Positions 33,490-43,810 of a DNA stretch of 64,000 nt are shown here, piece by piece (position 1 is the stretch's first letter; each line of letters begins with the position of its first letter). The notes beneath the pieces were generated by a model. It made no database searches, was not told the DNA's origin, and worked only from the letters and a program-made list of their open reading frames with translations. Where the stretch lies: assembly GCA_019925095.2 (NCBI GenBank), contig JAHHIN020000030.1:2384501-2448500 (forward strand), in the 5' to 3' direction. A program made the position numbers and the translations under genes. Source of the DNA: Dendrolimus kikuchii. Taxonomy: Eukaryota > Arthropoda > Insecta > Lepidoptera > Lasiocampidae.

Positions 33490-33600
33490 TATAAATGTCA
33501 AAGAAGCAAGTGAGGTGTGTAAGAATAAGCCTAAATGACGCTGTTGTTCGTGCCTACCCCGCAAGGGAACTGGCGTGAAGTTATGTATGTATGTATGTAA
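33490..33600 (+). repeat. Dispersed repeat with (TATG)n tail, copy 2
   Basis: TGTCAAAGAAGCAAGTGAGG through CCCGCAAGGGAACTGGCGTG and (TATG)n. This is the reverse orientation of 10566-10690 and gives the family its 3' end. Confidence 0.75.
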
Positions 33601-33614
33601 AACCTTTATATACT

Positions 33615-33748
33615 TACTATACTAGCTGATTCGTACCCACTTCGCTGGGCGCAATTAAGAAAGTATCATAAATTACAATCAAATATAGCCTATGTCACTC
33701 AGATTTAATGTAGATTTTTACTGGTGTAAGAATTTTCAAAATCGGTTC
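33615..33748 (+). repeat. Dispersed repeat, split by the Jockey insertion (left half)
   Basis: CTAGCTGATTCGTACCCACTTCGCTGGGCG through CAAAATCGGTTC. It resumes at 34607 with AAAATCGGTTCAGTAATTC. Related CCCACTTCGCTGGGC starts occur at 36578 and 37021. Confidence 0.75.
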
Positions 33749-34606
33749 TTTTTTTTTTTTTTTATTGGACTTGACTTTATGTTGTTGGTCCGAAGACCTT
33801 ACAACTTTACCGGGGTCTTTGGGGCGAGTGCCTTCGCGAAGCGAAGGCGCTCGAGCCCGGGGGGCAACTTGCTCGAGGGAGCTCCCTAAGGAGTTTTACC
33901 TCGGCTGGACTGTTGCCATGAATGGGGAATGAATTTAATGATGCCCACCATAGGGCGATACAAAATACTAATTGAGAACGGGCGACGGGTAATATAAAGC
34001 CCGAAGGGAAGGATCACGGCGGGCCGGGATCGGTGGTTTGCGGTGGCCTAGGCTATCTTACTGCCGTTTCGCAACGTGTTATGGCTGGGAGAGAAGAAAC
34101 GGCGAAAGAAACTTCCCAGCAACACGCCTAGTCTATCCTGTGGGGTGAGCTATGTCTCCTAGCGTCCCTCGCGGGGACGTGGAGAGATCTTGATTGGCGG
34201 CGTCTGAGACGCCGCCGTCTGTGTCTGTCTGTCGGTGCCTGCCAGCCTACTGTTCTAACCGTGGGCGGACTGATCCGGGCCAGCCGTTTCGTAATAACGT
34301 CGACTCTGTCCGTCAGGACGTTACGCGGTCGTCGCACAAGAGCCTTTCGACGAGGCTTATAATCGGACGCGGACACGACGAGCGGATTTCGATGGTGCGG
34401 CGCGAGATCGAAATACTTACGCGAGAGCGACGTAATGTAGTTTTTGATGGAGGGAAGCTCCAGATCGCGGTGGAGGTCGACGTTACGCATATAGAGGGGA
34501 GCACCGACGGCTCTGCGCATGAATTTATTCTGCACGATTTGCAGTTTATCTAAAAGGGCAGGCTTGACATGGCCGAATACCACACTCGCGTATGTCATGA
34601 TCGGGA
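33749..34606 (-). mobile_element. Jockey LINE, 5'-truncated, with poly-A and 11-bp target duplication
   Basis: The A-tail is seen as T at 33749-33763. The 3' UTR and the end of the ORF follow on the minus strand. AAAATCGGTTC (33738-33748 and 34607-34617) is duplicated on both sides. Only the C-terminal part of the polymerase is left: PIMTYASVVFGHVKPALL, QIVQNKFMRRAVGAP, NVDLHRDLELPSI, typical of Jockey RT C-termini. A textbook truncated target-primed insertion, so it cannot move on its own. Confidence 0.9.
34128..34606 (-). pseudogene. Jockey reverse transcriptase, C-terminal fragment
   Basis: About 155 residues from IMTYASVVFG to the stop at 34128. The final third is Arg-rich (RRRRLRRRQSRSLH), possibly a frameshifted tail. 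The ORF's first residues come from the flanking repeat, not from Jockey. Catalytic YADD lies upstream of the truncation and is missing. Confidence 0.85.
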
Positions 34607-34910
34607 AAAATCGGTTCAGTAATTCAAAGAAATTGCTTCCTACAAACAAACTTTACCTATGTACAGTATTAGTATAGATATTTAAGCTACATTTGCAAAT
34701 TCTTAATTAACCTTTGCTGGCCATTTTCAATTACGTTTTTTGTGCATTGATTTTAGTATAAAACAATACGATATGCAAATATAAAATGTACTTACACTTA
34801 CGTACTAAAACAAATATAAAAATGATGTATCATAAAGAAGTTTCACTTCATACGTGTGTACAGAAATACATACACACAGAATTTTTTTAGCGTTCTCAAA
34901 CCAAAATATA

Positions 34911-36560
34911 AACTGACGGACTCATAAACTGCATCAAAGTAATAGACGACTTTGAAATAAATATTTTAACCAAGTATGCAAACTTTCTATACAGATTTAA
35001 ATTGAAACCTCTAGATTGGTTCGTGAACTTTAAAACAGCGTAGGGTCATATCCTTAAGTTTAAGTTTGTGTACTGGAAAGGACCTTAAGACTTTTTTTGA
35101 AGAAAAACAGAAATTTAAGGAAAATTGGTTTAATTAAAAAAAATTGGTTTTAACAATAGACACGAACTTTATGCAAGGGTTTATTTATGTTTTAATAAGG
35201 TGTATTACCTCCACGTGCCCTTATTACGGATTTTTGAACCATAATATGGATACTTCGTCCGAACAAGCGGCTCAAATTGTAGCATTGGTGCGGGAGGGCT
35301 TGGATCAACGAACGATTGGTAGAAATTTAAATTTAAACCAGTCTACGGTTTCTAGAATATACAGAAGGTTTGTGGAGACAGGTTCTTACAGAAGGAGACG
35401 TGGTACAGGCAGGACTCGAGCAACCACCGGTCGTGATGACGGATTTATTGTTACAACTTCCCTGCGAAATCGTTTCCTCACGTCTGTTAACATCAAAACA
35501 GAGCTTAATGAAGTGCGTGGAGTAAACGTGAGTGCACGAACAATAAGAAGAAGGTTAAAGGAAGCGGATATCACCCCTCTTAAACCAAATGGTCCAAAGT
35601 TGTCTGTAGCTCACAGACAAGCTCGCTTAAGATTTGCGCGTGATCACCTGAATTGGACAGAAGAGCAATGGACCTCCGTATTGTTCACGGACGAGTGTAG
35701 GACATGTTTATATGGTGCAGATGGTCGCAGAAGAGTCTATCGTCGACGTGGGGAGCGATATGCTCAAAGTTGCATTGAGGAGCGTGTTCCTTTTGGAGGC
35801 GTTTCGTGTATGGTCTGGGGTGGCATATCGATGAACGGGCGAACAGAACTTGTGTTCATAGACATGGTCCATCAAAACGGTAATAGAGGGGGTTTGACTG
35901 CACATCGCTACATAACAGAGATCTTAGAAGATCACGTGGTGCCTTACATGGGATTCATAGGCGAAAATTTTACTTTAATGCAGGATAATGCCCGGCCGCA
36001 CGCTGCTGCACAAGTTCGACAATATTGCGAAGAGGTTGGGATACGTACAATGAATTGGCCAGCACGCAGCCTGGATCTTAATCCCATTGAGCATGTTTGG
36101 GACAATTTAAAACGAGCTGTATATGCGAGAAACCCTTTGCCCACGACAGTGGCAGCACTAAGAACAGCATTTTCAGAAGAATGGGACAATATTCCGCAAG
36201 ATCTTTTAATAACCCTAATAAAATATATGCGGAACCGATTAGAATCCGTAATAAGGGCACGTGGAGGTAATACACCTTATTAAAACATAAATAAACCCTT
36301 GCATAAAGTTTGTGTCTATTGTCAAAACAAATTTTTTAATTAAACCAATTTTCCTTAAATTTCTGTTTTTCTTCAAAAAGTCTTAAGGTCCTTTCCAGTA
36401 CACAAACTTAACTTAAGGATATGACCCTACGCTGTTTTAAAATTCACGAACCAATCTAGAGGTTTCAATTTAAATCTGTATAGAAAGTTTGCATACTTGG
36501 TTAAAATATTATTTTTCAAAGTCGTCTATTACTTTGATGCAGTTTATGAGTCCGTCAGTG
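34911..36560 (+). mobile_element. Tc1-type transposon with about 340-bp terminal inverted repeats
   Basis: 1,650 bp flanked by TA on each side (34909-34910 and 36561-36562). Ends are NACTGACGGACTCATAAACTG and its inverse. The left repeat (34911 to about 35235) and right repeat (about 36235-36560) match over roughly 330-340 bp with only a few differences and small indels. The inner edges reach the CDS: the right repeat includes the last 12-13 codons and stop, and the left ends just before the ATG. With an intact transposase it is a plausible autonomous element. Confidence 0.93.
35246..36283 (+). CDS. Tc1 transposase (DD34E), intact
   Basis: 345 residues from ATG 35246 (MDTSSEQAAQIV). The frame is open farther up to 35144, but that part lies in the inverted repeat and adds no known domain. 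The N-terminus is a helix-turn-helix pair (REGLDQRTIGRNLNLNQSTVS) followed by a GRPR-like basic linker (RTRATTGRDD). The catalytic triad is visible: LFTDECR, LMQDNARPHAA and SLDLNPIEHVWD, with 34 residues between the second D and E. The enzyme cuts at the element's ends and inserts at TA. The length matches the family and no break is seen. Confidence 0.95.
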   Translation: MDTSSEQAAQIVALVREGLDQRTIGRNLNLNQSTVSRIYRRFVETGSYRRRRGTGRTRATTGRDDGFIVTTSLRNRFLTSVNIKTELNEVRGVNVSARTIRRRLKEADITPLKPNGPKLSVAHRQARLRFARDHLNWTEEQWTSVLFTDECRTCLYGADGRRRVYRRRGERYAQSCIEERVPFGGVSCMVWGGISMNGRTELVFIDMVHQNGNRGGLTAHRYITEILEDHVVPYMGFIGENFTLMQDNARPHAAAQVRQYCEEVGIRTMNWPARSLDLNPIEHVWDNLKRAVYARNPLPTTVAALRTAFSEEWDNIPQDLLITLIKYMRNRLESVIRARGGNTPY

Positions 36561-36562
36561 TA

Positions 36563-37620
36563 TATACTTACATATAACGCGCCCACTTCGCTGGGCACCA
36601 TAAAATAATACACATGCATCCACGCACGCATTATCAAGGTTTTTTTTATGTTTATGACTTGGCAACTAGACCTTTAAGCCAGGCGCAGTTGTATTGTAGG
36701 CTACAATCCACACCATTTAACGGAGTTCTTGTGAAAACTCGAAAGGCCACATTTGACTATACAGTTCACATTTCTCACAAAAACACATAATTACCACTCA
36801 AAAACTATCAATATCCTACAACTATTGTTCATTTTAAAGTAATTTTACACATTTAAAAAAAAATAAAACTGCACAGCACAACGTCCCCTTTCAGTTCCCG
36901 CCAAAAACTTATCAAGGTTTAATTAATTCACAAACGCAGAACGCACTCGCAGTGCCTCGTACGAGGATGTGCGCAATTCTTGCGTGGAACGTTATTGCTG
37001 TAACATTTTTGACAGGCGCTCCCATGCCCACTTCACTGGGCGTAAAACATTTTTAATTATTTGATTTATTAATGACAATGAAATATAGCCTATGTCCCTC
37101 GGGAATTATAGCTTTCTACTGGCGAAAGAAATGTTCAATATCGCAATAGTAGTACCGGAGATTACCCGAACATTCAAACTTACAAACTACCTCTTTATAA
37201 TATAACTTTATAGTATTGATAATAAATAAAAACTGGCTTCGTTTCGGTGGCCTATTTAGAAAAGCCTGTTGAATTTCTTTATTTGGGAAAGCATGCTTTT
37301 ATAATTAAACACATCACAAGACTATTGCCGCTTGCTTGCCGGCGTTACAATCGTAAATCCAAGGTTTGGAACGGTTATTTGACCCAACTCTTGACACGGG
37401 TCGTTGTGAGCTTCGTGTAAACGAACACAAAAAATAATAATTAGAAAATAAAAAATAAGAATAAAAAAACACTATTGGAAAAATATTTATTACATTTTTA
37501 ATAAGTATATACACTTGAGGTTCTATATTAAAAAAAAACAGTTTAACGCATTAAAACAAAATACCGTAGTTATGACAATCTCAGTAAAAAAAAATATCTA
37601 AAAAAGCCTGTAGGAGTTTT
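36563..37620. repeat. Patchwork of dispersed repeats, including family X copy 2 (36722-36905, minus)
   Basis: It holds CGCGCCCACTTCGCTGGGC starts at 36578 and 37021 with TATAGCCTATGTCCCTCGG following, as in a widespread lepidopteran repeat. Family X appears in reverse at 36722-36905. The rest is AT-rich without genes. Confidence 0.6.
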
Positions 37621-37810
37621 TCGTACAGTTTTAGAGGGCACAAGAAGACTTTCTTCTGCTGTGTTTTGATATAGTAAAACGATTACACTTTCCATCAGCA
37701 TTATAAATATTATTCAAAAACCAGTGTCCTTCAACCTTTTTCATGGCTACTTTAGAGCGATTTCTTCCAGACAACGTGTATGACGGCGGTGTGCAAATTC
37801 GGTACATATC

Positions 37811-37822
37811 CACGCACACGCA

Positions 37823-37887
<65 letters not shown>

Positions 37888-37891
37888 ACAC
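37811..37891 (+). repeat. Microsatellite (CACG)n(CA)n
   Basis: A run of CACG units passing into about 25 CA units, then a broken CATACACACACA. Both ORFs spanning it are by-products. Confidence 0.97.
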
Positions 37892-38166
37892 AGGAATGCA
37901 CGCACATAGACGCAACACACTCAAGCGCTCACACTTCCATACTATAAATATGTATTGAATAATGTTTCATTTTATGTATATATAAATTATATGATCCCTG
38001 CGATACAGGCTTTGCCTAGTGCATGGTTCCTTAGGAGCCATATCTCGTTCAAAACGTGACAACCAGGATAACGTAACTTAGCACAATTTTTGTTATAGCT
38101 GTCATGTAATGAGAGGTTTGGTTAAATAAATTTGAATATTTCTACAAATTCCAGTAGACTTTTTAA

Positions 38167-38253
38167 CCATGAAATGAAACCATTGTTTGTCAGATTGCAA
38201 CTGATTTTTATTAACTACCTACATAGATATTTTATACCAATAAATGACACTAC
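38167..38253 (+). repeat. 88-bp direct repeat, copy 1 (copy 2 at 41443-41531)
   Basis: CATGAAATGAAACCATTGTTTGTC through ACCAATAAATGACACTACA recurs nearly exactly (1-nt gap) 3.3 kb downstream. The pair encloses the Pao and Gypsy fragments. Confidence 0.85.
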
Positions 38254-38399
38254 ATCTTTCCCATCAAAAGAAAGAAACCCATTGTTCGGTCCTTGCCTAT
38301 AATAAGTGGGTAAAACATCGCTCCGCTGATTTTGTTGACTACCCTCTTTCTGTGTGAGGCGACGGCCAATGCACAGCAGGGTAAGGGGCAGCCATTTTG

Positions 38400-39889
38400 G
38401 ATTCAAATTAAAAACTTATATTGCAAATCGCGTGACTCAAATAATCGACATTGTGCCTCATAACTGCTGGTTCCATGTCAACAGTGAGGATAACGCTGCT
38501 GATATTTGTTCTAGAGGTATATTGCCTGATCAATTTGCTAAGTTTGCTCCTGCATGGATCCACGGTCCAACTTGGTTACACCAAGATCGCGATTTGTGGC
38601 CTATTCATTCATTTTATATTAAAGATGGGGATAAAATTCCAGAATTAAAATCAACTGATGACGCTTTTTGTTTTAATGCAACTAACTTAAATGATTTTAA
38701 AAACGATTTGGAGAAAACATTAAACAGTTTTTCTAATTTTTATAAAATGCAAAGGGTGTTGGCATGGTGCCACCGTTTTATTAATAACCTGAAATTGCAA
38801 AATAAAACTACAGGACCTCTTACATCCTGTGAACTTTCTCAAGCTCATCTTTCGATAATTCGTGTAGTGCAGATGAATCATTTTGAGTTTGAAATTACAT
38901 GTCTCAACAAAAAAGGTTATATTAGCTCTCTTCGCAAACTTTCACCTTTCATTGATATGGAAAACTTTCTGAGAGTGGGAGGTAGGTTAGATCAGGCTAA
39001 TTTACCTTATAACACTAAACATCCCTTATTATTGCCAAAGAGGTGTCACGTTACTTCACTTATTATAGAAAGTTTTCATAAACGCTATATGCATGCAGGC
39101 CCCCGGACATTGCACGGAATATTAAGCAGAACTTATTGGATAATTAATGCTCGTAACATAATCAGGTCCGTTTTATCTAAATGTGTCAACTGTTTTAAAT
39201 TCAATCCAACTTCAATTCAGCCCATGATGGGCACTCTACCGTCATCGAGAATCCACCCAAACAAAGTTTTTAGCCATGTAGGTTGTGATATAGGAGGCCC
39301 TTTTATCGTGAAGGAAAGCACCCGTCGTAATGCGATGACTCATAAAGCTTATTTGTGCCTATTTGTCTGTTTTCCAACTAAAGCCGTGCATCTCGAAGTG
39401 TTGTCAGACATGTCTTGCGAATGTTTTTTAGCTGCATTTGATAGGTTTGTATCCCGTCGCGGTTTATGTAGTTTCTTGTATTCTGACTGCGGTACGAATT
39501 TTGTAGCAGCATCAAAATACTTAAAGGAAGTGTTTCAGTTTTTTAATAATGTACAAAATCGTGATGAAATTTTCAACGGTCTAACACTTCGTTCTGTTCA
39601 TTGGAAATTTTTACCACCCGGTGCGCCATCTATGGGGGGCCTGTGGGAGGCTGGAATAAAATCAGCAAAACATCATCTCTTTCGTTCTATTGGAAATCGA
39701 ACTTTAACTTTCGAGGAACTCTCAACAGTATTCTGTAAAATAGAAATGATAATGAACTCACGCCCGCTGTGTCCACTTTCAAACAACCCTAATGAATTCG
39801 ATGTGCTTACCGCCGGTCATTTTTTAGTCGGTCAGAATATGCTAACTGTACCTGAATATGACATTGAAGAAAGATCATTAAGTAGATAA
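38400..39889 (+). pseudogene. Pao-type integrase region, 5'-truncated polyprotein
   Basis: An open frame with no gag, protease or RT. It starts in the RNase H-to-integrase linker (NSEDNAADICSRG, HGPTWLHQ) and has the integrase zinc-binding domain (HKRYMHAGPRTLHG... KCVNCFKF). The DDE core follows (VGCDIGGPF, LYSDCGTNFVAA, GGLWEAGIKSAKHH), up to a TAA at 39887-39889. After the stop the frame goes on with SRRQSVQRITQSFWKRWSQK, so the stop is a lesion near the start of the last domain. Sequence differs substantially from the intact Pao ORF at 3236-8431: another family. No LTRs found. Confidence 0.88.
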
Positions 39890-39974
39890 TCACGCCGGCA
39901 ATCTGTGCAAAGGATCACACAATCCTTTTGGAAACGTTGGTCTCAAAAAGTGTTTCAATCTTTTATTTTCTTTG

Positions 39975-40590
39975 TCGATAATCATCGAAAACCATCGAAA
40001 TTTTATCAAAAACCTATGTATAGAAAGAAATACATAAACAAACAAATAGTATCAAAAACAGCGTATACATATTACACTAATTGATATTTTAGATTTTATT
40101 TCATTGCATTAAAGTTGATAACCTGTGGGTTAGAGTATCCCAAACCCATTAAATAAAAGTTAAACAAAAGAAAGTATTAAACTCAAACCAAAATTAAATT
40201 GAACTTAAAATACTTTTACCAATCACCTTATAAAACTTGTTTCATACCTAATAAAGCAAAGAATAATAATTAAACATATGCATAGATATATACACATACA
40301 TTTTTTTAAAAGTTATAATTATTTATCAAAAGAAAATATAATAACTGAAAAGTTGACGATATGTAATAAAAAAAAAACTTGAGAGGTGTCAAGGGACACC
40401 CGGATGGAACGAAGTTCTCCTAAAATGTCTTAAAAATTCTCAAAACGTCTCAAAAAGTGTGTCGATAAGCATCGAAAACCATCGAAATTTTATCAAAAAC
40501 CTATGTATAGAAAGAAATACATAAACAAACAAATAGTATCAAAAACAGCGTATAATATTACACTAAGATTTTATTTCATTGTATTAAAGT
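39975..40590 (+). repeat. Pair of 135-140-bp direct repeats (39975-40112 and 40452-40590)
   Basis: Both copies run GTCGATAA(T/G)CATCGAAAACC through AAACAAATAGTATCAAAAACAGCG and ATTTCATTG.ATTAAAGTTGATA. They directly follow the Pao fragment. They may be pieces of its long-lost 3' region, but have no LTR-like ends. Between them, at 40376-40420, is AGGTGTCAAGGGACACCC, a small palindromic block. Confidence 0.75.
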
Positions 40591-40626
40591 TGATAGCTTA
40601 CTATAGCAAAAAGACAGTATAATATA

Positions 40627-40767
40627 TACCTATTCGATATTGTTAATGTAGTAAACAAAAAAAAATAACTAATTCTACTCCATTACTACTGTATACCTAT
40701 TCGATATTGTTAATGTAGTAAACAATAATTATAAAAAAAATAACTAATTCTACTCCATTACTACTGT
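40627..40767 (+). repeat. Tandem duplication of about 66 bp
   Basis: ATACCTATTCGATATTGTTAATG through CTCCATTACTACTGT occurs twice in succession (40627-40692 and 40693-40767). The second copy has a 9-bp insertion, AATTATAAA-like. It overlaps the end of the Gypsy ORF, so that ORF's last residues are not original. Confidence 0.9.
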
Positions 40768-40825
40768 GATCTTCACTAGAAGCTACGTAAGGTGAAAATA
40801 GTACGACCACCAGTCGAAGCTGCAT

Positions 40826-41290
40826 ATGGTAATAAAAAGTGTCGTGAGGAAGACTGGTATTTAGTCTTCTACCCATAAGTAATTGGGAAGGAGAACCGAT
40901 ACCATCTCGAGGAGTTGCCCTAAAGCTTAATAGTCCAAGATAAAAGTCTGTTCCGCTATCTAAAGATTTCTTTAAGATATTTTTAACAGTCCTTACTGCC
41001 CTTTCACTAAGACCATTAGATTGTGCATACAGTGGAGAACTTGTAGTGTGCTTGAAAGACCATTTCCTTGCGAAATCTCGAAATTCCTTCGAGAAAAATG
41101 CAGGTCCATTGTCCGTTATTAATTCTGCAGGAATTCCATGTCTAGAAAATTGATCTTTCATGGCGGTTACCACTGCTTTTGTGCTGATACTTTTTAAAGG
41201 ACTAACCTCAATAAAATTTGAAAAATAGTCTACAAACAACAAAAAGTTCTTTTGCCTTAAAGTGAAAATATCAGAACCCACCTTTCTCCA
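40826..41290 (-). pseudogene. Ty3/Gypsy integrase core fragment
   Basis: The minus-strand reading LPWRKVGSDIF, then FLLFVDYFSNFIEVSPL, LITDNGPAFFSKEF, PLYAQSNGLSERAVRTVK, FRATPRDGIGSPSQLLMGR is the DDE core of a Gypsy-type integrase (D...D...E present). There is no zinc-binding domain upstream, no RT, no LTR. From about 40826 leftward the ORF runs into the tandem duplication. Confidence 0.88.
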
Positions 41291-41442
41291 AGGTAAATCA
41301 GGAAAGCACCAACTCGGCCGGAGGCCTTGGGTGTTCCATATTATTTTTACGTTAAAATCGACGACACACGACTAACACGTTATTTATGATTCGAATATTA
41401 CTATTTTGAACAGAATACTAATTAAAAATGCGCACCGCTGTC

Positions 41443-41531
41443 ACCATGAAATGAAACCATTGTTTGTCAGATTGCAACTGATTTTTATTAACTACTACAT
41501 AGATATTTTATACCAATAAATGACACTACAA
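41443..41531 (+). repeat. 88-bp direct repeat, copy 2
   Basis: See 38167-38253. After it come unrelated sequence and family X copy 3 (41630-41738), whose last block GTCACAAGAACTCCGTTGAA matches copy 1. Confidence 0.85.
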
Positions 41532-42030
41532 ACCAGTGTCTCCAGATTTAAGTTACAAAATTCCCTTGACCCGCCAAAAAAATACCCCAGACCCAAAAAA
41601 ACAACCCTTTCCCTTGGTTTTCCGTGTAGGATATTGATAGTTTTTGAGTAGTAATTATGTGTTTTGTGAAAAATGTGAACTGTAAAGTCAAATGTGGCCT
41701 TTTGAGTTGTCACAAGAACTCCGTTGAACGGCACTAGCTGATAACCTACAGTTCAGCTGTGCTACACATAGGTTTAAGAAAATGTAGGAACTGCATTGAA
41801 TCTAAGATCTGCCTTAAAGGCCTAGTTGCCAAGCCATAAAATCCAAAAAAAAGTTTGGTTTTCCGTTGGACACACCTTCACAGAAATTCATCCTGACAAG
41901 CAACACTATGATTTGACACAGGTGTGTTGAATTTTTCAAAATCAGCCTATTCGATTCCTGACAAGGATAATTGATTCTTCAAAGATCTAATGATACCACT
42001 TTAGTTTTTAGGGATGACCCGACTAGGTGG

Positions 42031-42046
42031 AGGAGCGAGATGAAAT
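42031..42046 (+). repeat. Left copy of a 16-bp target duplication flanking the CR1-R1 pair
   Basis: AGGAGCGAGATGAAAT, identical to 51271-51286. Joining the outer flanks leaves one copy inside an 8-bp inverted repeat (GGAGGAGC ... GCTCCTCC), a plausible undisturbed target. Confidence 0.85.
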
Positions 42047-42449
42047 TCCGTGAGCCGAAGTCGGCCGCAGTTCGAGGGTACTCGCGCATTTTGCTACGAG
42101 CGGTCAATATTTTACGTGCTCATAATTAATTGTGTTAAACCATAATTTAAAACTATTCTAATGATACAAAACAAGTATATATAGTTACTAGTGTCCACTA
42201 ATCATATTAATTTAAAGTCAAAACTTTATAAACAGTGATAAAATCCTTGTTTTCTACGAAACTACATAAAGATAATATAGTGTTGTTAAATAACGAAGTC
42301 CCCAGAGGTCTTACTAAGTTGGACAGTTCGCATTATTGTACGTTTTTGTCGATAAACGTCCAGTTATACTGACCCTTGGTTAACTGTGAATAAGATCCAG
42401 TTTTATTTATATTCAGTGTTCTTTCTCATAAGACTAATATTATACGGCG

Positions 42450-43373
42450 ATGGCATCAACGCGTAAAGGATTGAAAAAAATGGGTGATTCTTCCTCAGAA
42501 CCTGACTTGCATCTATCTCCCGATACGGAGGTTTTTGACTCAAATATAATATTAAAAAGGAAAAAAGTAGCAGTGGATTCTCTTGAAGGTATTTCTAAGA
42601 CCATGCAAACTATGTTCAGTGGTTTGCAAGTGATGTTCCAAGACCTGAAAGCTAGTCATAATGAACAATTTCTACAAATAAAGAATGACATGAATTCTCT
42701 AAAAGAACAAAACGAACATTTGCTGGCATCGAATTTGGAAATTAAAAGCTCTGTGTCGAAGATTATACAAGATCACAACGAACTTAAAACCCGAGTAGAA
42801 AGTCTCGAGAATAGTAATACAAAATCAACTGATTATATAAGGACCCTAGAACAACAACTGGAAACTGTGGATAAAAAATTAAAAGAAACCAGCATTGAAA
42901 TTCATAATCTTCCTACGGAAAATAATACGCAAATGCTATCCCTGATTGGCAAGTTGCATACATTTCTTAATATTAACTACAAACCTAGTGACTTACGTAA
43001 CGCACTTCGCTTGCCAGGCAAAATAAATAAACCCAGACCTATTATTCTTGAATATACGAATATGGAGAAAAAGATGGAATTTCTCCGAGCATACAAGCAG
43101 TTTATTAAAAATAATAACGATAAGAAATTAACCTCAGCTTGTTTAGGTTTATCAACTGAAAATAGTGCAATTTATGTCAATGACCTTCTAACCAGGAATG
43201 CAAAAAATTTACACTACTTGGCACGTCAGTTTGTGAAGAGCAGGAACTGGAAATACTGCTGGACCTCTCGAGGAAAAGTATTCATCAGAAAAGATGATGG
43301 TCAACCGTCGGTAGAGGTCAAAAGTGCTGAACAAATTGCAAAACTGTATAAGGATATGCTGTCAGATATTTGA
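42450..43373 (+). CDS. CR1-like LINE ORF1 protein with coiled coil and FP25K-like domain
   Basis: 307 residues. After a charged N-terminus, residues about 45-150 form a long heptad-like coiled coil (SLEGISKTMQTMFSGLQVMF... TLEQQLETVDKKLKE). Residues about 155-300 resemble the C-terminal domain of the baculovirus FP25K protein, known in LINE ORF1s of insects: KPRPIILEYTNMEKKMEFLR and NLHYLARQFVKSRNWKYCW with TSRGKVFIRKDD. It likely binds the element's RNA in trimers. Intact, followed after 437 bp by ORF2. Confidence 0.85.
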   Translation: MASTRKGLKKMGDSSSEPDLHLSPDTEVFDSNIILKRKKVAVDSLEGISKTMQTMFSGLQVMFQDLKASHNEQFLQIKNDMNSLKEQNEHLLASNLEIKSSVSKIIQDHNELKTRVESLENSNTKSTDYIRTLEQQLETVDKKLKETSIEIHNLPTENNTQMLSLIGKLHTFLNINYKPSDLRNALRLPGKINKPRPIILEYTNMEKKMEFLRAYKQFIKNNNDKKLTSACLGLSTENSAIYVNDLLTRNAKNLHYLARQFVKSRNWKYCWTSRGKVFIRKDDGQPSVEVKSAEQIAKLYKDMLSDI

Positions 43374-43810
43374 CTAGGATTATTACAATGCAACAAAGAT
43401 ATTCATACAAAAATACTCTATTCTTATTCTATCTTAGTTTTGTCAATAATTATTAAAACTTTTTGCAATCTTTATTATTTTAGTTTTAAAGTTAGTTTTA
43501 TACATCTACATGTGTCCACATTATATTACTACACATATTCACAATTATACATCCATTGTTTACATATTATACATACATACAAACACTTCACTAATTTTCT
43601 GTTTAATACCTTTCATTATCCTAATTTATTATGTATTATATATATTATCACTTTCCAAAGTCTGTTTCTTCTGAACACTAAAAAAATATTATTAATATGT
43701 CTTTTCTTTTACCATAACTTTTCTAATCAAATATGGACATTTGAACGAATTTATTTTGCTTCTTATTCTGAACACTACTATTTCATGTTATTCGATGTAT
43801 TTTGCTTAAT

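Noticed and set aside
34194..34553. 119-codon plus-strand ORF
   Set aside because: It is the antisense of the Jockey C-terminal fragment.
37631..37958. ORFs rich in Cys-Val or Thr-His
   Set aside because: They are translations of the CA/CACG microsatellite.
38167..41531. The two 88-bp direct repeats as LTRs of a Pao element
   Set aside because: They are too short, lack TG...CA ends and a primer site, and the enclosed Pao and Gypsy fragments have opposite strands.
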